From contig JAISOU010000090.1 in assembly GCA_031275395.1 (NCBI GenBank), positions 1-13,961 on the forward strand: DNA of 13,961 bases, in the 5' to 3' direction. Origin of the DNA: Helicobacteraceae bacterium (GTDB taxonomy: Bacteria; Campylobacterota; Campylobacteria; Campylobacterales; SZUA-545). The translations under genes and the position numbers were made by a program. Positions within the stretch are counted from its first letter, which is position 1; every line of letters begins with the position of its first letter. Below are positions 1-7,188 of the stretch, piece after piece. The notes under the pieces were generated by a model, which made no database searches, was not told the origin of the DNA, and saw nothing but the letters and a program-made list of their open reading frames with translations.

Positions 1-1285
1 GCGAGACTTAACGGAAAAACATATCGGCACACCACAGGCAAGGAAGCGACAGGGGAAAACATAGAATGGGCAAAGAACAATTGGGAGCGCGTTATACGCA
101 GAGCGATCAGAAAAAAAGAAGCCAAAGCCGCCGCTAAAAGAAAGGCTGAAAGAGAGGCGGCTAAAGCGTTGTCGCGCAATCTCGCTCAATCCGCTATAAC
201 CACGCTTTCAAACGATCCTTTATGTATAGCGACCTATGGCGCTCAAGCTATCAAGAACGGCGCGTATCTACGCAAGCAAGGCACAAACAATAAATACGAT
301 TACGTCTTTACCAAAAGGATTATTCCCGTCTTTGGCGGTATGAGCGTCGACGAAGTAAAGCCTTCGCACGTCAGGGAATGGCAATCCAATCTAGCCAACG
401 AAGGATTAAAGACCTCAACTATCAAGCAATATCGTTCCATTCTGAACGCCTCATTTACAGCCGCGATTGACGACGAGATTGTCGATAGAAACCCCGTGTC
501 TATGGTAAAAGCTCCGAAAACTTCAACTCAAAGAGAGAAAACCTTTTACTCTGGACGAAGTAAGCCGTCTGTTATGCTTTGCCAAAGACGGCTGGTTTAG
601 GGATTTTCTTGCGATCTCGTTTTTCACGGGATTGCGAACGGGCGAAGCCTTCGCTCTTGAATGGAAAGACATAGACTTTGTAAAGAGAGTTATTCGCGTA
701 AAGCAAACTATAAGCTCTGGAATAATAGGCGTTCCTAAAACCTTCTCAAGCATAAGAGACGTTGATATGCTACCAATTGTCGAACAGGCTCTAAGAAGGC
801 AATACGACAGAACGGGACAATCAAACTCCTTTGTGTTTCTCAATCGGATAAAAAGAGTTTTCAAAACTTGGACTAACGTTAGAAAGAAGCTATGGAAGCC
901 GTTGTTAGAGCAGTGCGGCTTAAAGTACAGAACGCTTTACTCCACAAGGCATACTTACGCTTCCATAATGCTAAGTCAAAGCGAAGAGCCTATGTGGGTC
1001 AGCGCTATGTTAGGACACAAGCACCTAGCCATTACTCTAAGCGTCTATGTCAAGTATATTCCAAGACGGTACATTAAACGAGCTTCATTTTTGGACAATT
1101 ATCAATGGAACGCTCCGCAATCAAAACAAGAAACGCTTAGCCTAGCGTCGCTTTTTAGAGACAATATAGAAGGCTTTGAACGTAATAAATCCGAACGAGC
1201 CAAAGCGGTTGAAACGAACGCGAACGGCTATAGCGTCGCGCAAAACGCCTCAAACCTAAACTTTACGCACAATTGCTTATTTTAA
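1..1285 (+). pseudogene. Tyrosine recombinase (phage/island integrase), 5'-truncated by window, frameshifted
   Basis: This encodes a site-specific tyrosine recombinase that would integrate or excise a mobile element. Frame 1 is open from the window edge and reads an Arm DNA-binding segment (NGKTYRHTTGKEATGENI), a Lys/Ala/Glu-rich linker, then a SAM-like core-binding domain to about base 540. The catalytic domain continues in frame 2 from base 542 (PFTLDEVSRLL). Deleting one A from AAAA at 538-541 restores one protein of about 427 visible residues. Catalytic residues are intact: Arg in TGLRTGE (635-637), beta-hairpin Lys (737-739), Arg in YSTRHTYA (947-949, with Tyr where many members have the first His), the LGHKH box, and nucleophile Tyr in TLSVYVKYI (about 1046-1048). 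The N-terminus lies outside the window. The region has only three GATC sites, unlike the backbone, which supports horizontal origin. The frameshift could be real decay, a sequencing error or, less likely, programmed +1 shifting. Confidence 0.88.
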
Positions 1286-1292
1286 GGATTTG

Positions 1293-1305
1293 CGCTATAC
1301 TAGCG
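1293..1305. repeat. Short perfect inverted repeat just after the integrase stop
   Basis: CGCTA and TAGCG flank a 3-base spacer eight bases after the integrase stop codon. It also contains a -10-like TATACT. Integrase attachment sites often lie beside the integrase gene, so this could be a recombinase core site, but no second copy is visible here and the repeat is short enough to be chance. Confidence 0.25.
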
Positions 1306-1370
1306 ACAATACTTGCAACGCGGGTTGAGTTGATTGGTTTATGAGAAAAAGCGGGGTAAATTGGGGATGT

Positions 1371-1409
1371 CGCGGGAATTCGTTATTCCCGCGAAGCGCT
1401 ACGGAGCGC
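1371..1409. repeat. Tandem hairpins in the integrase/gspJ convergent spacer
   Basis: A perfect 9-bp stem (CGCGGGAAT at 1371-1379, ATTCCCGCG at 1385-1393) closes a 5-base loop. It is followed at once by a 5-bp stem (GCGCT at 1396-1400, AGCGC at 1405-1409) with a 4-base loop. The pair lies between two converging genes and could block read-through in both directions. Neither strand shows a T-run directly after the stem, so it is not a textbook intrinsic terminator. The CGCGGGAAT...ATTCCCGCG core resembles REP-type dispersed palindromes. Confidence 0.5.
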
Positions 1410-1455
1410 GGCGGTTCTTGATGTTTGTCGGTTATATAAAGAGCGAATGGTTTGG

Positions 1456-2001
1456 TTACGAGCAGGCGGTTGAGTTTAATAGTCCGAGTTCGAGCAGTCT
1501 TGGTTCTTTTTCTTTTGGGGCGATATAGAGCAAAACGGAGCAGGCGCTACTATTTTGATCGCCGCTTTTTTGGCTTTTGTAGATCTTAAAGCTATTCAAC
1601 GGGGTTTCGATCGGCAGGAAATGATAACCGTAAATCTCTTCGGCGTTCGCAATTGGTAACTTAAACGCTTTTGACGATTCGACTCTTAGCAAAAACGCGG
1701 AGGGTTTTAGCGTCGCGTAGGCGACGTTTGCCGCGCTGTGTCCTCTTAAAGAGTTGCGCGTAGAGTTTAAATACAAAACGTCATACTCTCTGCCATGAAC
1801 GATATTGATCTCGTTTGATTGCAAAATATCGGTAACTAATAGGTTCAAAAGATCGGCGTCCGCTTTCTCTTGAGCCTCTATGTTTTGCGCCTGATCGAGA
1901 GAGGTTTTAAGCGTTTTATTATTGCTCGCTAAAAAGAGAATTAACAAGAATAAAAGCGTAACGCTTACAATCAATTCTACTAACGTAAAAGCGCGGCGCA
2001 T
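1456..2001 (-). CDS. Type II secretion minor pseudopilin, GspJ-like
   Basis: This 181-residue protein opens with a type IV prepilin leader, MRRA, followed by FTLVELIVSVTLLFLLILFL: the class III signal plus the hydrophobic N-terminal helix, with Glu at position 5 of the mature form. Residue -1 is Ala rather than the usual Gly. A prepilin peptidase would cut before Phe and the product would join the periplasmic pseudopilus tip. The globular part has no motif I can assign firmly. Length, a fairly acidic first helix (SLDQAQNIEAQEKADADLL) and last place in the cluster fit GspJ, but GspI or GspK are not excluded. The ATG directly follows the gspF stop (TGA then ATG), so translation is probably coupled. 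It is the last gene of the cluster and converges on the integrase. Confidence 0.7.
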   Translation of the reverse strand: MRRAFTLVELIVSVTLLFLLILFLASNNKTLKTSLDQAQNIEAQEKADADLLNLLVTDILQSNEINIVHGREYDVLYLNSTRNSLRGHSAANVAYATLKPSAFLLRVESSKAFKLPIANAEEIYGYHFLPIETPLNSFKIYKSQKSGDQNSSACSVLLYIAPKEKEPRLLELGLLNSTACS

Positions 2002-3219
2002 TCACGCCCCAATACTCATAGAAAAGATCGGTAGCAACATAGCGGTTATTATAAAGCCGACAAGCCCGCCTACAAGAAGCATTAACGCGGGTTCTAAAAG
2101 CGATAAAAAGATCGCTATGCGATCGCGGTTTTCTTCAAAGTATAACGCCGAAAGATTTGATAATATAGCCTCTAATTCGCTTGTTTCTTCTCCAAGCGCG
2201 ATCGCCTGAACGAAAGCCGTGTCGATCGCAAAACCGCTTTGCTGTAGCGCGACGGAAAGTCTGCCGCCCTCTACAAGCCGATCGGCGGCTTTTAAGAACA
2301 GCGAAGATAAAACGACGTTTGTCTGAACGTTCGCCGCGAGCCTGATCGTCTGAACAAATGGCACGCCGCTTTGCATTAACACCGAACACATATAGCAAAA
2401 ACGCGCCAGCTCCGTAGTCATCGTTATGCGCCCCAAGATCGGCAGTTTGATCATAAAAAGATCGACCGCGTAACGATAAGTCGGGCGCGTTTTGAGCGCC
2501 AAAATATGCACGATCATAATTAACGCGATCATAGCGACGATCAACGCCCAAAACGAACCTATAAAATCGCTCGTCGCGATCACAAAGCGCGTAAGCGGCG
2601 GCAACTCCTGCCCCAACTGCTCAAACATTCCCGTGATTTGCGGAACGACGACGGTCATCATAAAAATAACCATAAAAAACGCCATTACAACGATAAAAAT
2701 CGGATAAAAAAGCGCGTTTCTCGCCTGTTTTTTGATCCCCTCTAAATCTTTAATAAAACGCGCAAGCTCCTGTAACACGTCGGGCAAAACGCCGCCGTTT
2801 TCCGAGATATGAATCGACTGCCTGAAAAACGCGGGTATCTCAAAAACGCTCTGATTTTCCAAAGCCTGCGAAAAACTTTTGCCCTCGTCCAGAAACGTGG
2901 CGATCGCCGAAAGAAAGCCCGCCATTTTGCGATCGGAGGCATATTGCGCCGCCGCAAGGCGAATCGCGTTTACGATCGAGATGCCCGCTTTGAGATAGAT
3001 CGACAGATCGCGGCTGATCCTAGCTAGCGCGTTTGGCGCGATTTTATCTCTGCGCCCTTTGAAAACGCGCGAAAGAATCGACGGTTTCGCGGGGGCGAGC
3101 CGATCAAAAAGCAGACCTTTAGCGCGAAGTTTCGCCGCCGCCTCTTCGGCGCTCGCGGCTTCGATTTCGCCCTTTTGCAACTCGCCTTTTTTGTCGATAG
3201 CGCGGTATTTGTATAGCAT
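2002..3219 (-). CDS. gspF: Type II secretion inner-membrane platform protein GspF
   Basis: This 405-residue polytopic protein is the platform that links the cytoplasmic secretion ATPase to pseudopilus assembly. It has the family's normal length. The N-terminus MLYKYRAIDKKGELQKGEIE is the classic GspF/PilC opening. Two T2SSF cytoplasmic domains follow, each ending in the conserved turn: SENGGVLPDVL near residues 139-149 and GEETSELEAIL near 343-353. Hydrophobic segments lie at about 171-192, 219-241 and 376-398, the expected three-helix arrangement. Its ATG shares one base with the upstream pseudopilin stop (TAATG) and its TGA abuts the next ATG, so this is a translationally coupled operon. 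A type IV pilus PilC is a possible alternative, but the neighbouring GspG argues for type II secretion. No ATPase (GspE) or secretin (GspD) gene is in the window. Confidence 0.92.
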   Translation of the reverse strand: MLYKYRAIDKKGELQKGEIEAASAEEAAAKLRAKGLLFDRLAPAKPSILSRVFKGRRDKIAPNALARISRDLSIYLKAGISIVNAIRLAAAQYASDRKMAGFLSAIATFLDEGKSFSQALENQSVFEIPAFFRQSIHISENGGVLPDVLQELARFIKDLEGIKKQARNALFYPIFIVVMAFFMVIFMMTVVVPQITGMFEQLGQELPPLTRFVIATSDFIGSFWALIVAMIALIMIVHILALKTRPTYRYAVDLFMIKLPILGRITMTTELARFCYMCSVLMQSGVPFVQTIRLAANVQTNVVLSSLFLKAADRLVEGGRLSVALQQSGFAIDTAFVQAIALGEETSELEAILSNLSALYFEENRDRIAIFLSLLEPALMLLVGGLVGFIITAMLLPIFSMSIGA

Positions 3220-3752
3220 TAGTCCAACTCGTTAAAAAACTCGGAGCTATATTGCGGTATCCGCGAACGCGGATCGTAACTCGTTTTCGCGTCGTCGAGG
3301 CTTGCGAAAATCTCCGCTTTGCGTAGCGCGGAGTAGTAGCGATAAAAAAGCCCTTTGTGTTCCACAAGCGCTTCGCCGATCGCGCCGTTTTCAAAAAGCT
3401 CCATTTCAAAGCAGCGATCCGAAGGAAACTTTAACTCCTCTAAATAGCCGTTTTTATCGAAGTAAAAAGCCTTTGGCGGCTCTTCAAAAAGCGTCAAATC
3501 CGCGAGTATCTCTTCGCCTTTTACATCGACGACGCGACAATTTTGGCAAACCTCGCCCTCGCAGGCAAGTTTAAGATACTCGTTTTGCCCCGCGTTTTTC
3601 AAAGCGAGGTCGAGCGTTTCAAGTTTCCATTCTCCCGCGTCTTGAAGCGAATCGCGCTTAAACGACCCCGCCGCCAGCGCGTAGATAATCGCCATCAGCG
3701 CGACGACGATCAGCAGTTCTATCAACGTAAAGGCGCGGCTTACTGCCCACAT
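3219..3752 (-). CDS. Type II secretion pseudopilin-like protein (GspH/I position)
   Basis: This 177-residue protein starts MWAVSRA and continues FTLIELLIVVALMAIIYALA, a prepilin peptidase site followed by the hydrophobic assembly helix; the mature fifth residue is Glu. The residue before the cut is Ala, as in the last gene of the cluster. The globular domain carries a close Cys cluster (ACEGEVCQNC, about residues 63-72), which could hold a disulfide in the periplasm, and an acidic C-terminus. I cannot assign it to GspH or GspI from sequence; position between gspG and gspF suggests a minor pseudopilin. The ATG lies inside the last codons of gspG (13-base overlap) and the stop overlaps the gspF start by one base, so expression is coupled to both neighbours. 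Confidence 0.72.
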   Translation of the reverse strand: MWAVSRAFTLIELLIVVALMAIIYALAAGSFKRDSLQDAGEWKLETLDLALKNAGQNEYLKLACEGEVCQNCRVVDVKGEEILADLTLFEEPPKAFYFDKNGYLEELKFPSDRCFEMELFENGAIGEALVEHKGLFYRYYSALRKAEIFASLDDAKTSYDPRSRIPQYSSEFFNELD

Positions 3753-4159
3753 TCGCTTAGTTTTATGTCGCGGTTAAAGCTCTCCCCGCCCTCTTTACGA
3801 TCCGCGCCTAGCGAAATAATCTCGAACGAATCGCCCTCTTGCAGATAGACGTAGTTGTTGTTCCAAGGATCTTTTGGCGCGGTTTTCGAGCCAAGATAAC
3901 CGCCCGAGCGAAAGTTTTTATAGCGATCGGGATCGGGATTTGTAATCAGCGCCTCTAATCCCTGTTCGGTAGCGGGATAATCCCCAAGATTTAGCTTGAA
4001 GTCGTTTAACGACAGCTCAATCTGTTTCATATTGACGCATGCGAGTTTCTGCTTCGCCTCCTCGCCTTGCCCCATCAAATTAGGCACGACCAACGCGGCG
4101 AGCAAACCCAAAATGATAACGACGACCATTAGCTCCATCAGAGTGAAACCCTTTGACAT
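3740..4159 (-). CDS. gspG: Type II secretion major pseudopilin GspG
   Basis: The 139-residue product is the main subunit of the periplasmic pseudopilus. After the short leader MSKG comes FTLMELMVVVIILGLLAALV, with the canonical Gly before the cleavage point and Glu at mature position 5. The body has the family hallmarks in order: DYPATEQGLEALITNP (about residues 59-74), GYLGSKTAPKDPWNNNYVY (86-104) and the C-terminal calcium-site region SLGADRKEGGESFNRDI (116-132). Length is normal for GspG. The start is supported by AGGA eight bases upstream on the minus strand. It is the first gene of a minus-strand operon and is divergent from proC. Confidence 0.95.
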   Translation of the reverse strand: MSKGFTLMELMVVVIILGLLAALVVPNLMGQGEEAKQKLACVNMKQIELSLNDFKLNLGDYPATEQGLEALITNPDPDRYKNFRSGGYLGSKTAPKDPWNNNYVYLQEGDSFEIISLGADRKEGGESFNRDIKLSECGQ

Positions 4160-4192
4160 CTCTACATTCCTTTTCTTGATTTATCGTAATTG

Positions 4193-4198
4193 TATAAT
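4193..4198 (+). promoter_or_regulatory. -10 box of the proC promoter
   Basis: A perfect TATAAT lies 19 bases before the proC ATG, in the short gap that also separates the divergent gspG operon. There is no convincing -35 box at normal spacing, but the upstream sequence is T-rich (TTCCTTTTCTTGATTTAT), as seen at sigma-70 promoters of Campylobacter and Helicobacter, which often lack a -35. The 5' leader would be only about a dozen bases. The minus-strand promoter for gspG must lie in the same 58 bases, but I cannot pick its boxes. Confidence 0.6.
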
Positions 4199-4217
4199 AC
4201 TTCGACAAAGGAAAAAT

Positions 4218-4961
4218 ATGGATATTCTATTGATAGGCGCGGGAGCGATGGGAAGCGCATTGCTTAGAGGCTGGGAAAAACGCCATAATATCGTCGTTTT
4301 AGAGAGTTCCGCCGCGCAAAGGCAGAAGTCGCCAAACGCCCGATTTGTTTCGGACGCTTCGGGGGCGCAAGGTCGCGTCGTCGTTCTAGCGGTCAAACCG
4401 CAATCGCTAGAAAGCGTGAAAATCCCCGTTTCGGCGCTTGCGATCGTTTCGATTATGGCGGGCGTAACGCTAGAAACGTTGCGGGCGAGTTTCAAGGCGA
4501 ACTATTTTATCCGCGCAATGCCTAATCTTGCCGCGACGCACCTCGCTTCGGCGACGGCGGTTACGGGCGACGGCGGCTTCAAAAACGAGGCGCTGGAGCT
4601 TTTTGACGACGTAGGCAAGGCGATTTGGCTGGAGAGCGAAAAGGAGCTTGCGATCGCTACGGCTCTTAGCGGTAGCGGACCGGGCTATTTGGCTCTGATC
4701 GCCGAAGCGCTGGCAAACGGCGCGGTTAGACTGGGTATGAAAAACGACGACGCGCATTTTTTAACGCAGGCGCTGTTCGCCTCTATGCCGTCGCTTCTTG
4801 CCGACTCTCACCCCGCGCTATTAAAAGAGCGCGTTTGCTCTCCAAACGGCACGACGATCGAGGGGATCGCGGCACTGGAAGCAAGAGGCGTTCGCTCGGC
4901 TGTTTTTGAAGCGCTAAAAGCGGCGTTCGACCAAAGCGAAAGATTGGCAAAAAGGGCGTAA
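4218..4961 (+). CDS. proC: Pyrroline-5-carboxylate reductase
   Basis: This cytoplasmic enzyme reduces 1-pyrroline-5-carboxylate to L-proline with NAD(P)H, the last step of proline synthesis. The 247-residue product begins MDILLIGAGAMGSALLRG, a Rossmann dinucleotide-binding motif. It then shows VVLAVKPQ (the family's AVKPQ), SIMAGVTLETL and RAMPNLAA, and ends in the P5CR signature region LSGSGPGYLALIAEALANGAVRLGM plus SPNGTTIEGIAALE (SPGGTT in most members). The frame is open further upstream, but ATG 4218 is chosen because AAGGA sits five bases before it, the Rossmann fold starts at residue 3 and the upstream extension would be antisense to gspG. It is slightly short for the family, as is usual in Campylobacterota. 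Confidence 0.95.
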   Translation: MDILLIGAGAMGSALLRGWEKRHNIVVLESSAAQRQKSPNARFVSDASGAQGRVVVLAVKPQSLESVKIPVSALAIVSIMAGVTLETLRASFKANYFIRAMPNLAATHLASATAVTGDGGFKNEALELFDDVGKAIWLESEKELAIATALSGSGPGYLALIAEALANGAVRLGMKNDDAHFLTQALFASMPSLLADSHPALLKERVCSPNGTTIEGIAALEARGVRSAVFEALKAAFDQSERLAKRA

Positions 4962-4986
4962 CGTTGCGGTTTTGCGAAGGGCGTTT

Positions 4987-6054
4987 ATGAATCTTGATTT
5001 TTTAACGATCTATTATAGAAATCCGGCGTTTAGCGTCGCGATGTTGCTTTTGACGATCGCGCTGATCGCTATATTTGATCATATATTGAATCTCTCTAAA
5101 AAAAAGCGCCAAAAGAGAAGGATCGAGCGCTTTTTGTCGCGTTTCGACGGCGCAAGAGGCGGTAAGGATTATAGAGAGCTTTTAGCGACGCAGCCAGATT
5201 CGGTAGATTCGCTTATCGTTTTAGCGTCGATCTATTTCAAAAACGGCGAATACGCGGAATCGATTCATGTCTATTTGGCGGTTCTTGAAATCGTCATAGA
5301 TAAATCTTTGCGCGTGGAAACGATGGTTTTATTGGGTAAAGCGTATCACAAAGCGGGATTTTATCACCGAAGCAGAGATATTTTGTTGGAATCGCTTAAA
5401 TTAAAGGCGAGAAACCGCGAAGCGCTAAAGTTATTGCTAATCATCTATGAACAAACAAAAGAGTATAATCGCGCTCTGGAGGTTTTAGACGCGCTAGAGG
5501 AGCTAGGAAGGGATAGCTCCAAAGAGCGATCGCTATTAAAGGCAAACGCGATCGCCCGCGATCCGATTCTGCCTATAGATAAGCGCGAAGAGGCTTTATT
5601 AAACCTATTAAAAGAAGCCCCTTGTCTTTTTAGGCTCGTCCTTGAGTTTCTCCTCGCGCACAATCCAAAAAAAGCGTGGCGGATAATCGACGAAGAACGT
5701 CTAAGCGAAACGATCGATCTCTTTTGGCGTTCGCCAAAAGAGATCTTCGAGGCGAACGAGGCGCTAAAATATCCGCTTCTAGCCGAGCTGTATTCGGCTA
5801 AAGGCTGGTTAGAGGCGGCAAAACAGAGCGCGATTTTCGAGTTTGATTTGCTAATCAAACTTGGAGGCGCTAAAACGATCGCCAATCTGGAGTTTGAATA
5901 TCGATGCGCGCATTGTTTAACGAGCTTTCCCGTGCATTTTTTCAGGTGTCCTAACTGCCAAAGCGTCGAGGCGGCGCAGATTGAGCCGATTTTGATCAAA
6001 AACGTTCGGTTGGACGACAAAAACGCTTATGAAAATAGCGCTAATTTTTACTAA
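4987..6054 (+). CDS. Membrane-anchored TPR protein with C-terminal zinc ribbon (LapB/YciM-like)
   Basis: The 355-residue protein has one N-terminal transmembrane helix (about residues 14-32), a Lys/Arg-rich stretch (38-47) that predicts a cytoplasmic body, tetratricopeptide-like helical repeats (about 70-180, for example VLASIYFKNGEYAESIHVY and LLGKAYHKAGFYHRSRDIL), more helical sequence, and a rubredoxin-like knuckle pair, Cys307/Cys310 and Cys321/Cys324 (YRCAHC, FRCPNC). This is the layout of E. coli LapB (YciM), which controls lipopolysaccharide synthesis by directing LpxC to FtsH. Whether this protein does the same is inference. The gene holds the position of HP0660 in H. pylori, directly before rnhA. 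ATG 4987 is preferred over an in-frame TTG at 4972 because AAGGG lies five bases before the ATG. Confidence 0.85.
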   Translation: MNLDFLTIYYRNPAFSVAMLLLTIALIAIFDHILNLSKKKRQKRRIERFLSRFDGARGGKDYRELLATQPDSVDSLIVLASIYFKNGEYAESIHVYLAVLEIVIDKSLRVETMVLLGKAYHKAGFYHRSRDILLESLKLKARNREALKLLLIIYEQTKEYNRALEVLDALEELGRDSSKERSLLKANAIARDPILPIDKREEALLNLLKEAPCLFRLVLEFLLAHNPKKAWRIIDEERLSETIDLFWRSPKEIFEANEALKYPLLAELYSAKGWLEAAKQSAIFEFDLLIKLGGAKTIANLEFEYRCAHCLTSFPVHFFRCPNCQSVEAAQIEPILIKNVRLDDKNAYENSANFY

Positions 6055-6067
6055 AACGGCGGAGGAA

Positions 6068-6496
6068 ATGAAGAGGGTACAGATTTTTACAGACGGAAGC
6101 AGTCTTGGCAATCCGGGTCCGGGCGGCTGGTGCGCGATATTGCGTTACGGCGAAACCGAGCGCGTATTAAAAGGCGGCGAAGATTTAACGACAAATAATC
6201 GAATGGAATTAAGCGCCGCAATCATGGCTCTAAAAACGCTTAAAGAGCCGTGCGAAGTAGAGTTATGCTCGGATAGCTCTTACGTGTTAAAAGGGATTAA
6301 AGAGTGGTTGGACGGCTGGAAAAAAAAGAACTTCGCAAAGATTAAAAACCCCGATCTATGGAAAGCCTATGTAGAAGCGGCAAAACTGCATATAGTTAAT
6401 ACAAATTGGGTGCGCGGACACAGCGGACACCCCGAAAATGAAAGGTGCGATCGGATCGCCAAAGAAGAAGCCGAATCGAGGAAATATAAAATATGA
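6068..6496 (+). CDS. rnhA: Ribonuclease HI
   Basis: RNase HI cuts the RNA strand of RNA-DNA hybrids, removing primers and R-loops in the cytoplasm. The 142-residue product carries the full catalytic set in E. coli order: Asp9 (IFTDGSSLGNPGPGG), Glu47 (NNRMELSAA), Asp69 (CSDSSYVLKG), His118 in the WVRGHSGH loop and Asp128 (NERCDRIAKEEA). It also has the basic handle region (WLDGWKKKNFAKIKN). Length matches Campylobacterota RnhA. An in-frame ATG at 6029 would overlap the previous gene. ATG 6068 is preferred because GGAGG lies immediately upstream (6061-6065), though closer than usual, and because homologues begin a few residues before the first beta-strand. Its last bases overlap rnc (ATGA). 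Confidence 0.95.
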   Translation: MKRVQIFTDGSSLGNPGPGGWCAILRYGETERVLKGGEDLTTNNRMELSAAIMALKTLKEPCEVELCSDSSYVLKGIKEWLDGWKKKNFAKIKNPDLWKAYVEAAKLHIVNTNWVRGHSGHPENERCDRIAKEEAESRKYKI

Positions 6497-7188
6497 AAAA
6501 TCCGCTCGAATCGCTTGAAAAAAAGATCGGATACCGTTTCAAATCCCGCGATCTTTTGCAAACGGCTCTTACGCACAGAAGCGTTAAGGGAAGAGAGAAT
6601 AACGAACGGCTAGAGTTTTTAGGCGACGCGGTATTAGATCTGATCGTGGGCGAATATCTCTTTCGCCGTTTTTCAAACTACGGCGAGGGAGATTTAACCA
6701 AACTGCGCGCGGCGCTTGTAAGCGAAGAGGCGTTTGCGCGAATCGCGTTTTTTTTAGGCTTAGACGAGGCGATCTTTCTCTCCGCGTCGGAAGCGCGAAG
6801 TTTAGGACGAGCAAAACCGTCGATCTTAGCCAACGCTTACGAGGCGCTAATCGGCGCGATCTATCTCGATCGCGGGATCGAAGCGGCAAAAAAATGCGCG
6901 ATCGCCGCGCTGGAGGCGAGCTTTGGCGAGATCGATTCGGCAAAACTTTTGAACGACTACAAAACAAAACTGCAAGAATTGACGCAGGCAAAGTTCGGCG
7001 CGATCCCAGAGTATCGCGTCGTCGGCGAAGCGGGTCCCGATCATAAAAAAGAGTTTGAGATCAGCCTAAGCGTCGACGGCGTAGATTTGGCGCTAGGCAA
7101 AGGCGCAAGCAAAAAAGCCGCCGAGCAAAAGGCGGCGCAAGCGGCGCTGATCGCGCTGGAAAAAGATTTGGAGAAGAGCGATGAATAG
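6493..7188 (+). CDS. rnc: Ribonuclease III
   Basis: RNase III cleaves double-stranded RNA, maturing rRNA precursors and processing mRNAs and small RNAs. The 231-residue protein has the nuclease domain with the signature NERLEFLGDAVLDL (Glu38, Glu41, Asp45), the second metal-site helix ANAYEALIGAIYLD (Glu117), and a C-terminal double-stranded-RNA-binding domain from about residue 155, starting DYKTKLQELTQ and ending GASKKAAEQKAAQAALIAL. The position equivalent to E. coli catalytic Asp114 is Asn here; see findings. Length is normal. ATG overlaps the rnhA stop by four bases and the gene's end overlaps aroC by eight, so rnhA-rnc-aroC are co-translated. Confidence 0.95.
   Translation: MKNPLESLEKKIGYRFKSRDLLQTALTHRSVKGRENNERLEFLGDAVLDLIVGEYLFRRFSNYGEGDLTKLRAALVSEEAFARIAFFLGLDEAIFLSASEARSLGRAKPSILANAYEALIGAIYLDRGIEAAKKCAIAALEASFGEIDSAKLLNDYKTKLQELTQAKFGAIPEYRVVGEAGPDHKKEFEISLSVDGVDLALGKGASKKAAEQKAAQAALIALEKDLEKSDE

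Noticed and set aside
1286-1455. tRNA gene fragment as an integration site beside the integrase
   Set aside because: I looked for acceptor and T-arm-like sequence (GGTTCGAATC-type) in the spacer and saw none.
1334-1528. A 64-codon plus-strand open frame across the end of the gspJ-like gene
   Set aside because: It overlaps the pseudopilin on the other strand, has no ribosome site and its sequence is partly the hairpin region. No recognisable protein.
3996-4217. Possible 74-residue N-terminal extension of ProC in the same open frame
   Set aside because: It would run antisense through gspG, lacks a ribosome site, and the Rossmann fold begins right at ATG 4218, which has AAGGA upstream.
5445-6020. 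A 191-codon minus-strand open frame inside the TPR gene
   Set aside because: It is a Ser/Arg/Ala-rich mirror of the TPR coding strand. The plus-strand gene has clear domains and conserved neighbours.
6029-6067. Upstream ATG for rnhA adding 13 residues
   Set aside because: No ribosome site, overlaps the TPR gene, and RNase HI homologues start close to the first catalytic strand. ATG 6068 has GGAGG beside it.
6584-6991. A 135-codon minus-strand frame inside rnc
   Set aside because: Arg/Leu/Ser-rich antisense shadow of a well-supported gene.
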